In this document: piece after piece, positions 33,384 through 44,432 of the stretch
How the letters are laid out: every line of letters starts with the position of its first letter
Position numbering within the stretch: position 1 is the first letter of the stretch
Assembly (NCBI RefSeq): GCF_027595985.1
Contig: NC_073313.1
Span: 111,098,552-111,162,551, forward strand
Reading direction: 5' to 3'
Source: Sorex araneus
Taxonomy: Eukaryota > Chordata > Mammalia > Eulipotyphla > Soricidae
DNA length: 64,000 bases
Program-made: the position numbers and the translations under genes
The notes under the pieces: generated by a model
What the model was told of the DNA's origin: nothing
The model's database searches: none
Seen by the model: only the letters and a program-made list of their open reading frames with translations

Positions 33384-33935
33384 TTTTGAACTAAGAGTAA
33401 AAAAGTGATTTATTATTACCTTGACACTTGCATAAAATATATTGACATCAGGTGAAGGTAGTAAGGTTATTTTGAAATGGCATATATTTGATCTATAAAA
33501 AGCATCAGCAGTTTCAAGCAGAAAATGAAAAGTCTTAGCACACGTTGGTAAACCTACCACCTGAGTGCTTTTTCTTCCATCCAAAGCACTGCCTCCTTCT
33601 TAGAAAAATTTTAGTTGCCTATAAATTGCATAGCAGTAACTTTCTACTTAGCTAGTAGTCTAGATTTGAGATGTTTTTAAAGACTAAATGAGGTAGTACT
33701 TTGATGGGGCCAACAGTTAGTTAACCTGATATAGACTGATAATGAATAGGTGTTGGAGGTGAGCACAGCTGAATTTTCTCTTATGGACAAGGTCTCCTGT
33801 GATCAATCTCATTTTATTCTGTTTCTGCCTTTTCTTGGTTTTACCCTATCCAAAGCAATTTTACTGTGACTTCCTGTTCCCCTGACAAGTACATCTTTTC
33901 TTTTTTAACAAATGAGATTTTTTCTTCTAAATTTC
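33384..33935. other. No recognised feature
   Basis: No SINE or L1 landmark. The minus-strand 68-codon frame ending near 33378 shows no motif. Confidence 0.35.
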
Positions 33936-34200
33936 ATTTTACTAAAACATCATGATTTAAAAAGTGATTCATATTTGAGTTTTAGGCATACAATGTCCTA
34001 ACACTGATCCAACCACCAGTGCCAACTTCCCTCTACCAATGCTCATAGGTTCCCTCCCTTAGCCCACCCTCCACTCCAGCCTGCCATCCTGACAGGCACC
34101 TTTTTAAGTTTAGTTGTTTAAGCTTGGGTCTCATTATTTCAGTGTTGTTGACTCTGCGGTTTGGATATTTAGTCTTATCATTTCTGAACACATGCTATGT
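33936..34200 (-). mobile_element. L1-like 3' end fragment, old
   Basis: TAAAACATCATGATTTAAAA, TCCAACCACCAGTGCCAACT and CTACCAATGCTCATAGGTTC are the reversed, decayed 3' end shared with other L1-tailed elements here. It runs to about TTTAGTCTTATCATTTCTG. Confidence 0.55.
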
Positions 34201-34289
34201 ACCTGAATCCCCTTTACTTCCCATTGCTTCTCATCTGTGTCTTTTCCCACATTTCTCCCACAAGTACAACTTAGAAAATTAGTCACAGT

Positions 34290-34450
34290 GCTTTAAAATT
34301 TTACAATACTAGCAATGGATGTGTTTTGTGCACACAAAATCCTAACACCACAACCCCCACCATGTCCATTTTCCTACACTGTTTGCCCTGCATCACAGGA
34401 CTCAATGTCTCCACGTAATCACCTCCTCTACCACTCCAAGTAAGTACGCC
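34290..34450 (-). mobile_element. L1-like 3' end fragment, old
   Basis: TAGCAATGGATGTGTTTTG, CCTAACACCACAACCCCCAC and CAGGACTCAATGTCTCCACG repeat the pattern of the fragment 100 bases to the left, in the same orientation. Confidence 0.45.
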
Positions 34451-34904
34451 TTTGACAGAAACAAAAAACAAAAAATATTCTAATGTTAATTTAAAACTCA
34501 GGCATATTATAATAATTCCACACAAACATAACCCTATGATCACTTCCTGCCGCCCTTTTCCTTGACCGGTTCATTTCCAAATTTAGAAATCTATAGTAAC
34601 TGTTATTCATAACAAAGGAACTAGGTCCTGAACACTCTATGAACACATGTTCAAAGTAAAAAATACGCATTTATCTTTTGGTACTAAGTGCTTTTGGTAT
34701 TTTGCTAAGAGAGAGCTATTAAAATATTTTATAACCAGAAATGTGATGAGCACCAATGATCAGATGTGACTCTGCAAGTATTGAAAACTTTCAAAGCTAT
34801 ATCTGCATCTATCAGCTAAATATCAGCTTTTGCTATTAAATGTCTACCAGATGTGTCCTGAAGCACATAAAAAATAATGTTATCTGTTTGTTCAATAGCA
34901 GTGT
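34451..34904. other. No recognised feature
   Basis: AT-rich, no landmark. Confidence 0.4.
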
Positions 34905-35228
34905 TTTACTTTTTATTTTTAAAGTTTTTTATTGATTCTGGTTCTGTGATATACAAAATTGTTAATGATGGTTTCCCATGCACATAATTCCAACACCATA
35001 CCCATCGCCAGTGTCCCCACTCCCCTTCCTTAAGGGTCTCAGTCCCTCTCCTTTACGCCCCTCCCACCAACAACTCAATTGTGTGCATCAGTTCCTTTGT
35101 TGTGTTACCTTTGGTCTTTTGCTTTGGTTATCTTGCTGTGTATCTTTAAGTCCCACATAAGAGAGATCTTTCTCTACCTAGCCTTTCCCTTCCGACTGAC
35201 TTCACTCAGAATGATATTCTCTTCAGTA
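34905..35228 (-). mobile_element. Old antisense L1 3' end
   Basis: TTTTTTATTGATTCTGGTTC, CCATCGCCAGTGTCCCCACT, AAGTCCCACATAAGAGAGAT and TGACTTCACTCAGAATGATA are the reversed 3'UTR and the start of the ORF2 C-terminal text of an older L1 subfamily. Confidence 0.68.
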
Positions 35229-35269
35229 AGTATTTATTATAAACTTATCATGCACTAAAACTTAGTTAT

Positions 35270-35452
35270 TTCTATTTTTGTTTTGTTTGTTTTGGGAGTA
35301 CTGGGAATTTCTCAGGGGTTACTCCTGGTTCTGTGTTCAGAGGTAACTCCTGGCTATGCTTGTGTACCCATATGTGTTGCCAGTGACTGAATCATGAATG
35401 ACTACATGCAAGGCAAGCACCTTACTCCTGTACTATCTCTCCAGGTCCTGTT
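35270..35452 (-). mobile_element. A-tailed tRNA-derived SINE, old copy
   Basis: The reversed copy reads TTTTGTTTTGTTTGTTTTGG, GGTTACTCCTGGTTCTGTGT, GCCAGTGACTGAATCATG and TACTATCTCTCCAGGTCC. Confidence 0.8.
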
Positions 35453-36620
35453 GGTACTGGTTACAAGCACGCAAGCTAAATTAATGTATAATCTAGTGCT
35501 AAAATTTTCTAAGAGTTAGACATCATGTTGAGTTTTGTCTTAAATTGAAAATTGTTAATAAACTATTTTGATGGAAATGACCATTTGCACCACTTAAGAA
35601 TGATAAACACTCAGTTTTCTTTCAGTATGATTTATAGGAGCAGGATTTAGGACTTTTTTCTTCCATTCTGTAACATCAAATTACTGTGCAGGAAGAGCTC
35701 AGTTAACCGAAACCTTAGAATTCATGCCTAGGAAGGAGAGAGAATATTTTCTGTGTCATGACAAGGAAAATAAACTCTCATATCACTTTTGGATTCTTTA
35801 GATGCTTTACTAGTTGGTGAACAGCTGAAACAGTAGACAAGGCATGAGGGAGAAAAGGCACTCAAGGTGAGTGCTGATTAAAATTTGTATGTCTATTAAC
35901 CAGGATTATCCAGAAATTCTGTGCAATACTAGGATCCCCACTAAGTTGGGACCAATTATCCAAATGTTGTGGCTGGACTGAATGATGTGGAAGGTTTCAC
36001 TCTGCAGGAAATGTACCTGATGGATGCTTCTTTCCTTCAACATTTGGCAGACTGAACAAATATTCCTCTTAGGATTACAATTTTACAGCAAAGCCACAAA
36101 TACGTACTAAATGAATGTTTCTATCTCCCAAATTAGCATTTATTTTGAATGTTTTCTGAATAACTAAAACAAATAAAATGTCAGGCATGAGAAATCTCTT
36201 GTGGGAAAAAAACACATAATTCTGGATAGCGTAAGAAATTTCAATATCACAGAGAACCTAAAAATTTTAAAGGGATAAATTAATTTATTAATGGTTTATT
36301 AAATACCTGGGAACTTTCATTAGCTTTATACCTCTATATGTATGTAATTGTCACCAGTTCCACCATAAAGTTTCCAGTGGCATCTCATCACCAAAATGGC
36401 GCCTCTCATTTTCTTCTTTCTCCTCTCCTTTTCCTATAATTTTTAACCAAGTCTAGGAATGAGTTTTGTTGTTTCTTGCCAATTCATTTGCTTTAACAAT
36501 TCCTGTTACATATATGAATGAAACTATCAAATAATTGCCTTTAACTTCTCATTTTCTTTAGCATGATTACCTAAAATGGGCACTCTAAGTTGTAAAACCC
36601 CAATTAAAAATGGAAGGCAA
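35453..36620. other. No recognised feature
   Basis: About 1.2 kb without repeat landmarks or plausible coding frame. Confidence 0.4.
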
Positions 36621-36621
36621 T

Positions 36622-36790
36622 GGGGCTGGAGCGATAGTACAGTGGGTAGGGCATTTTCCTTGCATGCGGCTGACCTGGGTTCGATTTCCAGCATCCCATA
36701 TGGTCTCCCAAGCACTGCCAGGACTAATTCCTGAGTGAAAAGCCAGGAGTAACCCCTGATCATTGCTGTGTGACCTAAAAGGCAAAAAAG
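36622..36790 (+). mobile_element. A-tailed tRNA-derived SINE, young reference-like copy
   Basis: The sense copy reads GGGGCTGGAGCGATAGTACA, CTTGCATGCGGCTGACCTGG, GTTCGATTTCCAGCATCCC, GCCAGGAGTAACCCCTGATC and TGTGACCTAAAAGGCAAAA. It shows the family layout best: tRNA-like head with internal promoter boxes, a CATATGGTC body and a short A tail implying L1 help. Confidence 0.95.
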
Positions 36791-37190
36791 GAGTAAGCAT
36801 CTCAATAAATAATGCTGTGGTGGTGTGGTGGTATATATGATTTAAAAAGGGGGAAATGATGTCAAATGCTTCATAAGGTGATATATACATGGACTGAAGG
36901 TGAAATTAAAAAGTATCTAGTATAATGGTAGTGAAAAATAAAAAGTATCTAGCATGACAGAATAATAAATTTTGGGGCAGCACTCACACTCAAAGTTGAT
37001 TTTTGTGTTAGAATCCAGGACACTCTATAACTGTGTCTCCTAAAATATATCGCTTCATATCATTATTTTCCATGAGATGTTAATGAATGTTCCAAGAGAA
37101 AAATTGCCCAGGTTTAACATTAATTTGGAAAGGAATGTAAAATAATTTTGCTGTTATGGAAACAGTATAAAGTTTATGAAAAATTGAACA
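36791..37190. other. Short direct repeat, otherwise no recognised feature
   Basis: AAAAAGTATCTAG occurs at about 36908 and again at about 36939, with AATGGTAGTGAAAAAT between the copies. No gene-like signal. Confidence 0.4.
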
Positions 37191-37541
37191 TACTACATGA
37201 ACAAGCAGTCCCACTTTTCATGATTTATTCAGACAAACTGAAATTAAGACCTCTAAGAGGTGTCTGCACTACTTTGTTCATTATATTATTCAGCATTATT
37301 CAGGATAACTGAAATATTGTGGCTTACTTAAGTGTCTATTGATGGCTAACTGGATGAAACATGTGATCTATATGCAATCGGAATATAATTCAGCACTAAA
37401 AGATGTTTTGTATTACAACACTGACTGACTTTTGAAGACCATTGCAGTAAATGAAATAAATCAGTCAACAAAAAGACAAATGCCCCATTCCACTTATATG
37501 GTGTTTTTAAAGTAGTCAAACTCTTAGAAATACAAAATAGA
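37191..37541 (+). mobile_element. Old L1 3' end
   Basis: The sense text ATTCAGCATTATTCAGGATA, GTGTCTATTGATGGCTAACT, GGAATATAATTCAGCACTAA and TAAATGAAATAAATCAGTCA is the ORF2 C-terminal region of an older L1 subfamily. It is stop-riddled. Confidence 0.7.
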
Positions 37542-37542
37542 A

Positions 37543-37723
37543 CGGGGCTGGAGCTATAGTACAGGGAGTAGGGTGATTGCCTTGCACATGGCTAACCCGC
37601 ATTTTAACTCCAGCATTCTATATGGTCCCCCAAGCCCTCCAGGAGTGATCCATGAGCACAGAGCCAGGAGTATGTATCAAGCACAGTTAAGCGTGGTCCA
37701 AAAAAAAAAACCAAGAAAGAAAA
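37543..37723 (+). mobile_element. A-tailed tRNA-derived SINE with TSD
   Basis: The sense copy reads CGGGGCTGGAGCTATAGTAC, CTTGCACATGGCTAACCCGC and CTCCAGCATTCTATATGGTC. The tail is A10-CCAAGAAAGA-A7. AAAATAGAA at 37534-37542 and 37724-37732 is the TSD. It lies directly against an old L1. Confidence 0.9.
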
Positions 37724-37732
37724 AAAATAGAA

Positions 37733-38708
37733 TGGTAGTTTATAGGGCCAAAGGTAAGAAGAAAAGGGAAATTTCTCAAAGAATACAGAGTTTACTTCAA
37801 CAAGAAAGAGAACTTTAGAGATTTGTTTAGCACTACCATACATGCATTTAAAAATGGCTAATATAAATTTTATGTTATGTGGGTTTTAACCACACTAAAA
37901 TTAATTTGGCAAATATGGTACAGTGAATTCTCTTTGGGTATTTGTCCTGAAAAATAGCATATTGTTAGTATTAAGAAATAATTTAAAAGGAAATTTACTG
38001 ACCTTTCTTGGCGCACTCTTCCCAAGCTCATTTGACAACTGTACTTATGTTGGTTGTTATTGAGGAATACTTATTAATGTTCTGCACCAAGGGAACATGA
38101 GTACTGTGTTGACTATAGCTTTGGAGAGCTGACATAGAGAGATTTTTCCTCTAGCACTATATAACAAGATGAAAATATTTCCACGAAAATGTAATAGATG
38201 CAGTTTTAGAGATTCATATTTTATAAAAGCAACAAGTATTTCTAAGACGCTATCTTAGATGCAGTTTTGGAGATGTCATATTTAACAGAATGCATGCTAA
38301 AAAAGCTTCAGCATTTTTGGCTCTTTGAGCATTTATAAAAAAATCAGTCAGTAATAAATGTAAATCAAGAGCTGTAGAGATATATTTCATGAATATTAGG
38401 TTTCAAGCTTGTATCAATACGGTAGTTTGCTTTACAAAAATCACAATTTAGGTCTCTCTACCCCAAAGTTCTGTTTCATTTGATTTAAATATTGTTCAAC
38501 TTTGAGAACCAAGACTACGAGTTTGAATTTTGAATAATTGTATATAAAGATAACAACAATCATTTGTATTTTAATCTGGTGTTAAGAAATTGAGGACACA
38601 AATTATGTATGAAGGCAGAAAAACAAAAAGGTAAGGATGGCTTGGCCTAGAACTGAGATGGAATCTTTTGGCTAAAGATTTGATGTATGTTCTCATTCAT
38701 TCTCTCTC
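37733..38708. other. Duplicated short segment, otherwise no recognised feature
   Basis: GATGCAGTTTTAGAGATTCATATTT and, about 60 bases on, GATGCAGTTTTGGAGATGTCATATTT (about 38197 and 38259) are a diverged direct repeat. No gene signal. Confidence 0.4.
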
Positions 38709-38906
38709 TCTCCCTATGTTAGTTGGGCACACCTGGGGATGTTCAGCAGTTACTCTTGGCTCTGTATATGGCAGTGTTTAGGGGACCAAGTACTCAGGAA
38801 TCATTCCTGCCAGGGCTTGGAAGATTATATGGGATTCTGGGAATCTAGCCCAGGTCTATCCCAGGCAAGGAAAATGCCTTACCCACTGTATTATCTCTCT
38901 GGCCCC
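38709..38906 (-). mobile_element. A-tailed SINE with internal duplication
   Basis: The reversed copy reads TTGGGCACACCTGGGGATGT, TTACTCTTGGCTCTGTATAT, ATTATATGGGATTCTGGG and TATCTCTCTGGCCCC. The block GTACTCAGGAATCATTCCTGC follows GGGACCAAG rather than preceding it, so the middle is partly duplicated or shuffled. Confidence 0.75.
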
Positions 38907-38959
38907 AAGGTTCAATGCATTCATAAGAAGTTCAGAGCCATGCTTATGAACCACCACCC

Positions 38960-39962
38960 CTGCTGTGTAAGCTCGTCTACTTGTCTTGTTCCAGAGACTT
39001 ATTAATAAATCTCAAAAGATAACAATGAGCTGCAAAAATTTCTCTGACATCTGTTATTAGGGCTGGAGCTGGTCTGGGCCCTCCAAGATTGCCCCAGAGG
39101 TCTCAGCTTTGTGAACTTCCCCCACACCCCAATGACTCTGTCATGACTTTGGCCAGACTCCACCACTTCAGGACTGAGCCTCATAAAGAACTTGCCCAAA
39201 ATTTCAAGTACACGGGTCTATTTGGCTGAAAACTCTAGGTCTTCTCAGAGTCAGGATGGCTGAACCCTCCCACCTCTTCATACTTTTGAAAGACCTGGCA
39301 GACACACTCTTGTCTCACTGCCACCATCATGTAAGCTCATCTACTGACCTTGTTCCAGAGACTCATAAATAAATCTCGAAAGAGATCAACTAGCTGCAAA
39401 AGTTCTTTGGTGCCTGGTCCCAACTGAGATTTCCAGGGCAATCCCAGAAGGTGGTAAGTCAGCTCCTGCCTCACCAAAACCCTGGTAGCCACTCCCACAC
39501 CCCAGTGCTTCCACCATTCCTCCAGTTAAACTGCCAGTTAAATATTCCAGATTTTCTAGGGCAATATTTCCAAATTCTACAACACTGACATCTGAGTAGT
39601 AGCACACCAGATTGGATGGGAGGTAATGTAGAAGCCAACCAATCTCGACTGACAAAAACATTAACACAGAGAGCTTGACTTGTAACAATGGTTTAATAAA
39701 CCCTCAGAGGAAGGCTCATGGTGAGATACAATAATTTTCACTAATTTTCTTCCACAGACATTAGCCATTTCATGATAACAAACAATGTAAAATAAATTAT
39801 TGTGGGCCTGCTGCAGGTGTGTGGGCTGTGGTTGGGAAAATGGAGACAATGGTGGAGGCAGGTGACAGTGGTCATGGTATTGGTGTTGGAAAACTGAAAG
39901 CCTTGAACAAATCATCATGAACAACTTTGTAAACCATAGTGTTAAAATAAAATAGAGGAAGA
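38960..39962 (+). mobile_element. Non-autonomous element: repeated 5' module + L1-like 3' end
   Basis: The 5' module contains two related units about 364 bases apart. GTAAGCTCGTCTACTTGTCT with AATAAATCTCAAAAGATAAC starts at 38967. GTAAGCTCATCTACTGACCT with AATAAATCTCGAAAGAGATC starts at 39331. After a C-rich stretch (CACTCCCACACCCCAGTGC) and an AT-rich linker comes an L1-type 3' end: AAACAATGTAAAATAAATTA, GGAGACAATGGTGGAGGC, GAACAACTTTGTAAACC, and AAAATAAAATAGAGG. No coding capacity is seen. Confidence 0.6.
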
Positions 39963-39965
39963 GAA

Positions 39966-41178
39966 GCAAATCAACTCAGAAATTCTTATTAGTGATCCTT
40001 GGAACTATTTTAATAATTGTGTATAGATATTCACACCAAAGTTAAACTACTTAACAATTCACATACACCTACAGTTTGAGGGGGGAATTGTCATTGCAAC
40101 TTTCAAGTTTTAATTTCTAGAAATTAAAGGGCAAGAAATTATAAAAAAAATCACACACATAGTTCCTTACTTATGGTTAATTTTTCAATCTGTAGGTCAT
40201 GTTTAAGAATTTTTCCTCTTAATATGATGTAATTGAATTGGTGTTCTCCTTTGATATTTGTAACCATTTTCTTGTCGATATCATGAATAGATGATATTAA
40301 AGTAGTACTTGTATGGTGGTATTGTGACAAGTATAGCAAAGCTTATTCCTATCTGGGTTAAACTGCATACATTTTAGACAAACACTGGAAAAGACAGTCA
40401 AGGAATCAAGTTATTATGAAAGGAACTCAAGAAAATTAAAAATAAACATGAAAATATGAGGAAATAGCATAAAATAAACTTAAACTAGAAACTTATTAAA
40501 TAAGCATGAGCTTAAACTCAATTATCATGTAAGCAATATAATAGACTTCATGGGAAGACAGACCACAGAAACACCAATCAAATTAACTCTGTTTTTGAGT
40601 CAGATGAATCTTTTAAAAACCCCAAAACCCTGAAATGGTGACCTCAGTCAGTAATGTATGTGCCACAGTACCAATCCAATTATACTTTCTTCCACCTGAT
40701 ACTTGAAATTTAACCTGAGGGATTTTCTTTCTTTTTTTTAGGATTTATCTTTCACAATCAGAAAGACTAAATAAATGCAAGAAGTGGGTAGTAATTGATG
40801 GCGTGCAAACTAATTGGTGCTCCAACTAGAATTCCTTGGATCAGTTATAAGCCTTGCCACTTACTTAATGATATTGGATAAGCTGTTTTGCCTTCTCATT
40901 TTATCTCCTTGACTGTAAAATGTGAACTAATTGCACCTATTGCACTGGTTTAGTATATGTAATACATATAAAGCACTAAAAATAGTACCTGACACACAAA
41001 AAACAGTGAATAAGTAGTAGCTATTGTTACTAGTTACCAATTTTTCACTGAGGAAAATTTTCAAATTCCCCTCTTCCATTCTGTCTGCTGCTGTTGTTGC
41101 AATGATTGTGAGCCACACACATGCTTCTGTGATGTTCCTACATTTGGCTGTGGTGCTGCCTAGTATCGTAATTCTTTA
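39966..41178. other. No recognised feature
   Basis: About 1.2 kb of AT-rich sequence without repeat landmarks. The minus-strand frames at 40151-40339 and 40927-41118 carry no domain I know. Confidence 0.4.
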
Positions 41179-41358
41179 TTTTTGTTTATTTAGTTTCTTG
41201 GGTCACACCTGGTGATGGTCAGGGGTTACTCCTTTCTCTACACGCAAGAATCACTCCTGGTGGTGCTTGGGGGACCATATGGAATGTTGGGGATTGAACC
41301 CAGGTCAGCTGCATGCAAAGCAAATGCTATACCTGCTGTACTATTGCTCCAGCTCCAG
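41179..41358 (-). mobile_element. A-tailed tRNA-derived SINE
   Basis: The reversed copy reads TTTAGTTTCTTGGGTCACAC, AATCACTCCTGGTGGTGCTT, GATTGAACCCAGGTCAGC and TATTGCTCCAGCTCC. Confidence 0.9.
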
Positions 41359-41605
41359 GATTGCACTTCTTGGTTGTGCTGTTTTCCAGGGAGTCACACT
41401 CCTGGCCATAGCGATTCTGGAGATTGCACTTTTAGTTTTGGTGCTCATACACACCTGACTGTCATATTCTGGAGATGGCACACACTCTAGTGGGATGGCA
41501 AGGATCTCCATAGTGGAGCATATTTTTGTGGCACAAAGGATGAAACTCTTGATCTCATGCTTATAAGGTAGTTGTTTATTTGCCACTGAATCATATCCTG
41601 GACTT

Positions 41606-42267
41606 TTTTTCAATTTTATATATTTTATTTTCATAAAAGTGGTTCACAGTAGTTCACAGTAGTTCATTGCAGATAATAGTCAAACACCAATCCCACCACC
41701 AAGTACCTCCCCACCACAGTAAGAGGAAAGTGTGTGATGCTTATTGTATTTCATTATGGAGCCATTTAAGCCCGCATATTAGAGAATACTAGCAAATATG
41801 TTAAAACAAAACAAATGTGTGCTACTTTTGGTTTGTAAGTGGGTTAGAGTATAAGCATTCGCGGCTGCACGCTCCAGGACATTCTGCGTGGCTCTCCTCT
41901 GGGAGCTTTAGTTTGTAGTCTGTGGATCTTCCCCTTTGATGATATTACATGGCACCGGGGGCAGTTTGTGGGTGTGACTGTCAAGCTACTGGAAAACTAG
42001 GGAGCTGGGGGGAGGAGGCCCAGTCCTGATCAGAGTGGGCTTGGAGATCTCAGTCATGGGTCCCACATACCTAGGTTTTCCTGCTGGTTCCCTCTTGGAT
42101 GAGGCTCTTCCGAGTGTGTGGAGAGTGGTCTTGAGCATGGTGGCGGTTGGGTTCTGGAGATTTTCGGCTGCTGGGGTGCTGCTTGGGGCGGGGAGGAAAA
42201 CTCAACCCACCCTGCTCCGAGGTGTCTTGGGGAAGACAGCCTGGCACAGGGGCAGGACATTCTTTTG
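41606..42267 (-). mobile_element. GC-module non-autonomous element with L1-like 3' end, TSD-bounded
   Basis: On the minus strand a GC-rich 5' part (GGCTGTCTTCCCC, CTCCCCGCCCCAAGCAG, CCGCCACCATGCTC, CACTCTCCACAC, CTGGGCCTCCTCCC) is followed by CACAGACTACAAACTAAAGC. Then come an AT-rich middle with TTAAATGGCTCCATAATGAA and a 3' end GGTGGTGGGATTGGTGTTTG running into an A-rich tail. TATCCTGGACTT (41594-41605) and TATCCTAGACTT (42268-42279) are the TSD. The GC part matches the 5' module of the composite at 18864-19408. The ATG-containing CCGCCACCATG is open for few codons only, so I infer no protein. Confidence 0.82.
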
Positions 42268-42279
42268 TATCCTAGACTT

Positions 42280-43600
42280 ATTGAGGCAGGCTTCCTAGGA
42301 AAGGAATAGAAAACTGTGGTGTGGCCGGTAGAGTTTCGGGTTTACATTGATGAGAGACAAATATTACTTGGTGAATATTAGATACATCACACAGCATTCC
42401 AACTCAACTTTTACTTTCACATTTTCAATGAATATTATTCTAGATATGCTTATGATACTGCACCTATGTGCTATTTTAGGTGATGATTTCTCTCTTGAGT
42501 ACATTGGGTGAGAAATTATCCCTGATGAGCTAATTTTAATGTTTTGAGTAATTGTTCCTGAGAAATTATTTTCTCTTAAACCAAATCACTTAACATAGCA
42601 CTGCAAAAGAATACTGCTAGGGTGTCAGGACTCATTTATCCAAGAAATTACTATCAAAAAAAGAAGCAATTATTTAGCATGAAGAACACATTTCTCAAGT
42701 TTAACATTTTACTTGTCCTGGAAAAATATATAACATGGAGACTTGGAGTTTATTATAAGCTGAGAGGGTGAATTAGACACCTTACATGTGTTGCTTTCTT
42801 TACTGTCTGAGATCAAATCCACAACTTTAAACATGAAAGTTAAGTTCTCTACTTTGAGCTACATTCCTGGACCTCCAGATTATAATTCTTTATTTAATGT
42901 TTTCTATGGTATTTGAGATTCTCAGACCACCCAATAATTCTTCTCACTCATGACTTTCAAGTTGTTTTGTCATCCAAGTATATACTTGATATACTGTAGT
43001 CCATCATGTCAAATATTCTGTTTTATTTTATTATGATTGTAGATTTGGAAAATAAAGGATGATTAAGAGGCAAATCTCTCAAGAGATTGCCTCAACTCTC
43101 TTGTTTGAGTGTACGATATGTGATATGAACCAAGGACTTGTATTGTCATAGTGAATGAGACTAATGAATCTTAGCATTTATTTTATTTTATAGTAGTTGT
43201 TAAAATGCTTCTAGCTGTCAATAATAAAATACCAAATTAATATAGTTGAACAACAAGTTAGTCAAGAAGAGTTCCACAGTTTACCTGGCATCTTAACAAT
43301 GTCATTAAGAAGTCAGACTAATATCATTCTTCCAATCTGCATTTCTCAATGAGCCAGTGATTTGAAAATGGCTGCTATAACTTCAAGTAACACATCAGTT
43401 TATCACAAGATTTAAAGCAGAATGCAAGAGAACCATAATGAGTCTCTCTCCACCATTGCAGAAGCCCAAGTTCTCTCTTGAGCACATTACTCTCCACTCT
43501 CTCACTTTCTCTTCCTCCTTCCCTTCAAAACCTCCAAATAAAATCTATTTACTTCAAAAAATAAGAAAGAAAGAAAAAAAGAGGGCCATAATTGTCATTA
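42280..43600. other. No recognised feature
   Basis: About 1.3 kb. A weak SINE-like trace lies at 42830-42870 (TAAGTTCTCTACTTTGAGCT). The last 130 bases before the next element are C- and A-rich. No gene signal. Confidence 0.35.
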
Positions 43601-43611
43601 CAAGAAACTTG

Positions 43612-44422
43612 TCAACAACCCTGGTACAGAGACACAGCAATGAGTACCAGAAGGCACCAAAGAGCCGGAGTTATTTCTGGGCTCCATATTGAACCAGTTA
43701 CACTGGGGCACCCAGATGGAGCAGGTGCAGTCTCCCCGCCTACTCCAGATAGTATCCCGGCAACCAAGAGCTTCCATAAGCAAGGCTCAGGTATGTGGGC
43801 TCCAGGACTGAATCTCCATGACGCATGATGGCAGAAGCACAGGGCTGTCCCTGCCCAGCTCCCCGCCCGCTCTTCAGCCTGGCTGTCACCCCCACAATGT
43901 GCTTCCAGGCACCATCTTAGAGCACCAACAGCCCTCGTCCAGAGATGCCCAACTGAATCCAAAAATGGATTAGTGGCCTACAGAAATGTCTCTGGAACTC
44001 AACCAGTTATAGTCTAGGATTCCAGAAGCATGCAGCTGCAGCACCCATGATAGTTAAAATGAGCAATGGACAATAAATGATCTGGCATCTGCCTCTGGAA
44101 GGCAAGCTTGAATGGTGGTGGAAAAATTCGAGCAAAACATAGTGCCCAAAAGTAGAGACAGTATTGGGGAAATTGACTGCCATGGAGTCAGGGTGAGAAC
44201 TGGAATGGTGAGGGGAGATATATTAGGGAAAATGGTGGTGCAAAGTGTGCACTGGTGGAGGAATGGGTGTTTGATCATTGTACAGCTGAATCTCCAACAT
44301 GAAAGCTTTGTAACTGTATCTCACGGTGATTCAATTAGAAAAAGGTATTGTGGAGTTCATGCCCAGTTCAATCAGCTCAATCAATGGCTGAATGAATAGC
44401 AGTTCTTCTACATTTAAAATAA
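43612..44422 (+). mobile_element. GC-module non-autonomous element, full length, with 3' extension
   Basis: The sense order starts with a 5' GC-rich module: TACTCCAGATAGTATCCCGG, GAATCTCCATGACGCATGAT, CCCAGCTCCCCGCCCGCTC, CTGGCTGTCACCCCCACAA and the YY1-like GGCACCATCTTAG. It continues with AAAATGAGCAATGGACAATA, then L1 3'UTR text to CTCACGGTGATTCAATTAG. Beyond that are about 75 more bases (TGTGGAGTTCATGCCCAG, TCAATCAATGGCTGAATG, TTCTTCTACATTTAAAATAA). AAGAAACTTG at 43602-43611 and 44423-44432 is the TSD, so the extension was part of the inserted RNA. Short frames over the GC part lack a common reading frame with other copies. Confidence 0.82.
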
Positions 44423-44432
44423 AAGAAACTTG

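Noticed and set aside
36622..36700. tRNA-like sequence with A and B boxes (and similar ones in every SINE head)
   Set aside because: It is the head of a dispersed SINE, without a complete cloverleaf acceptor pairing that I could confirm. It is not a tRNA gene.
42035..42309. GC-rich region with several overlapping frames and CCGCCACCATG, suggestive of a gene start or CpG-island promoter
   Set aside because: It lies within a TSD-bounded repeat whose other copies do not share a reading frame.
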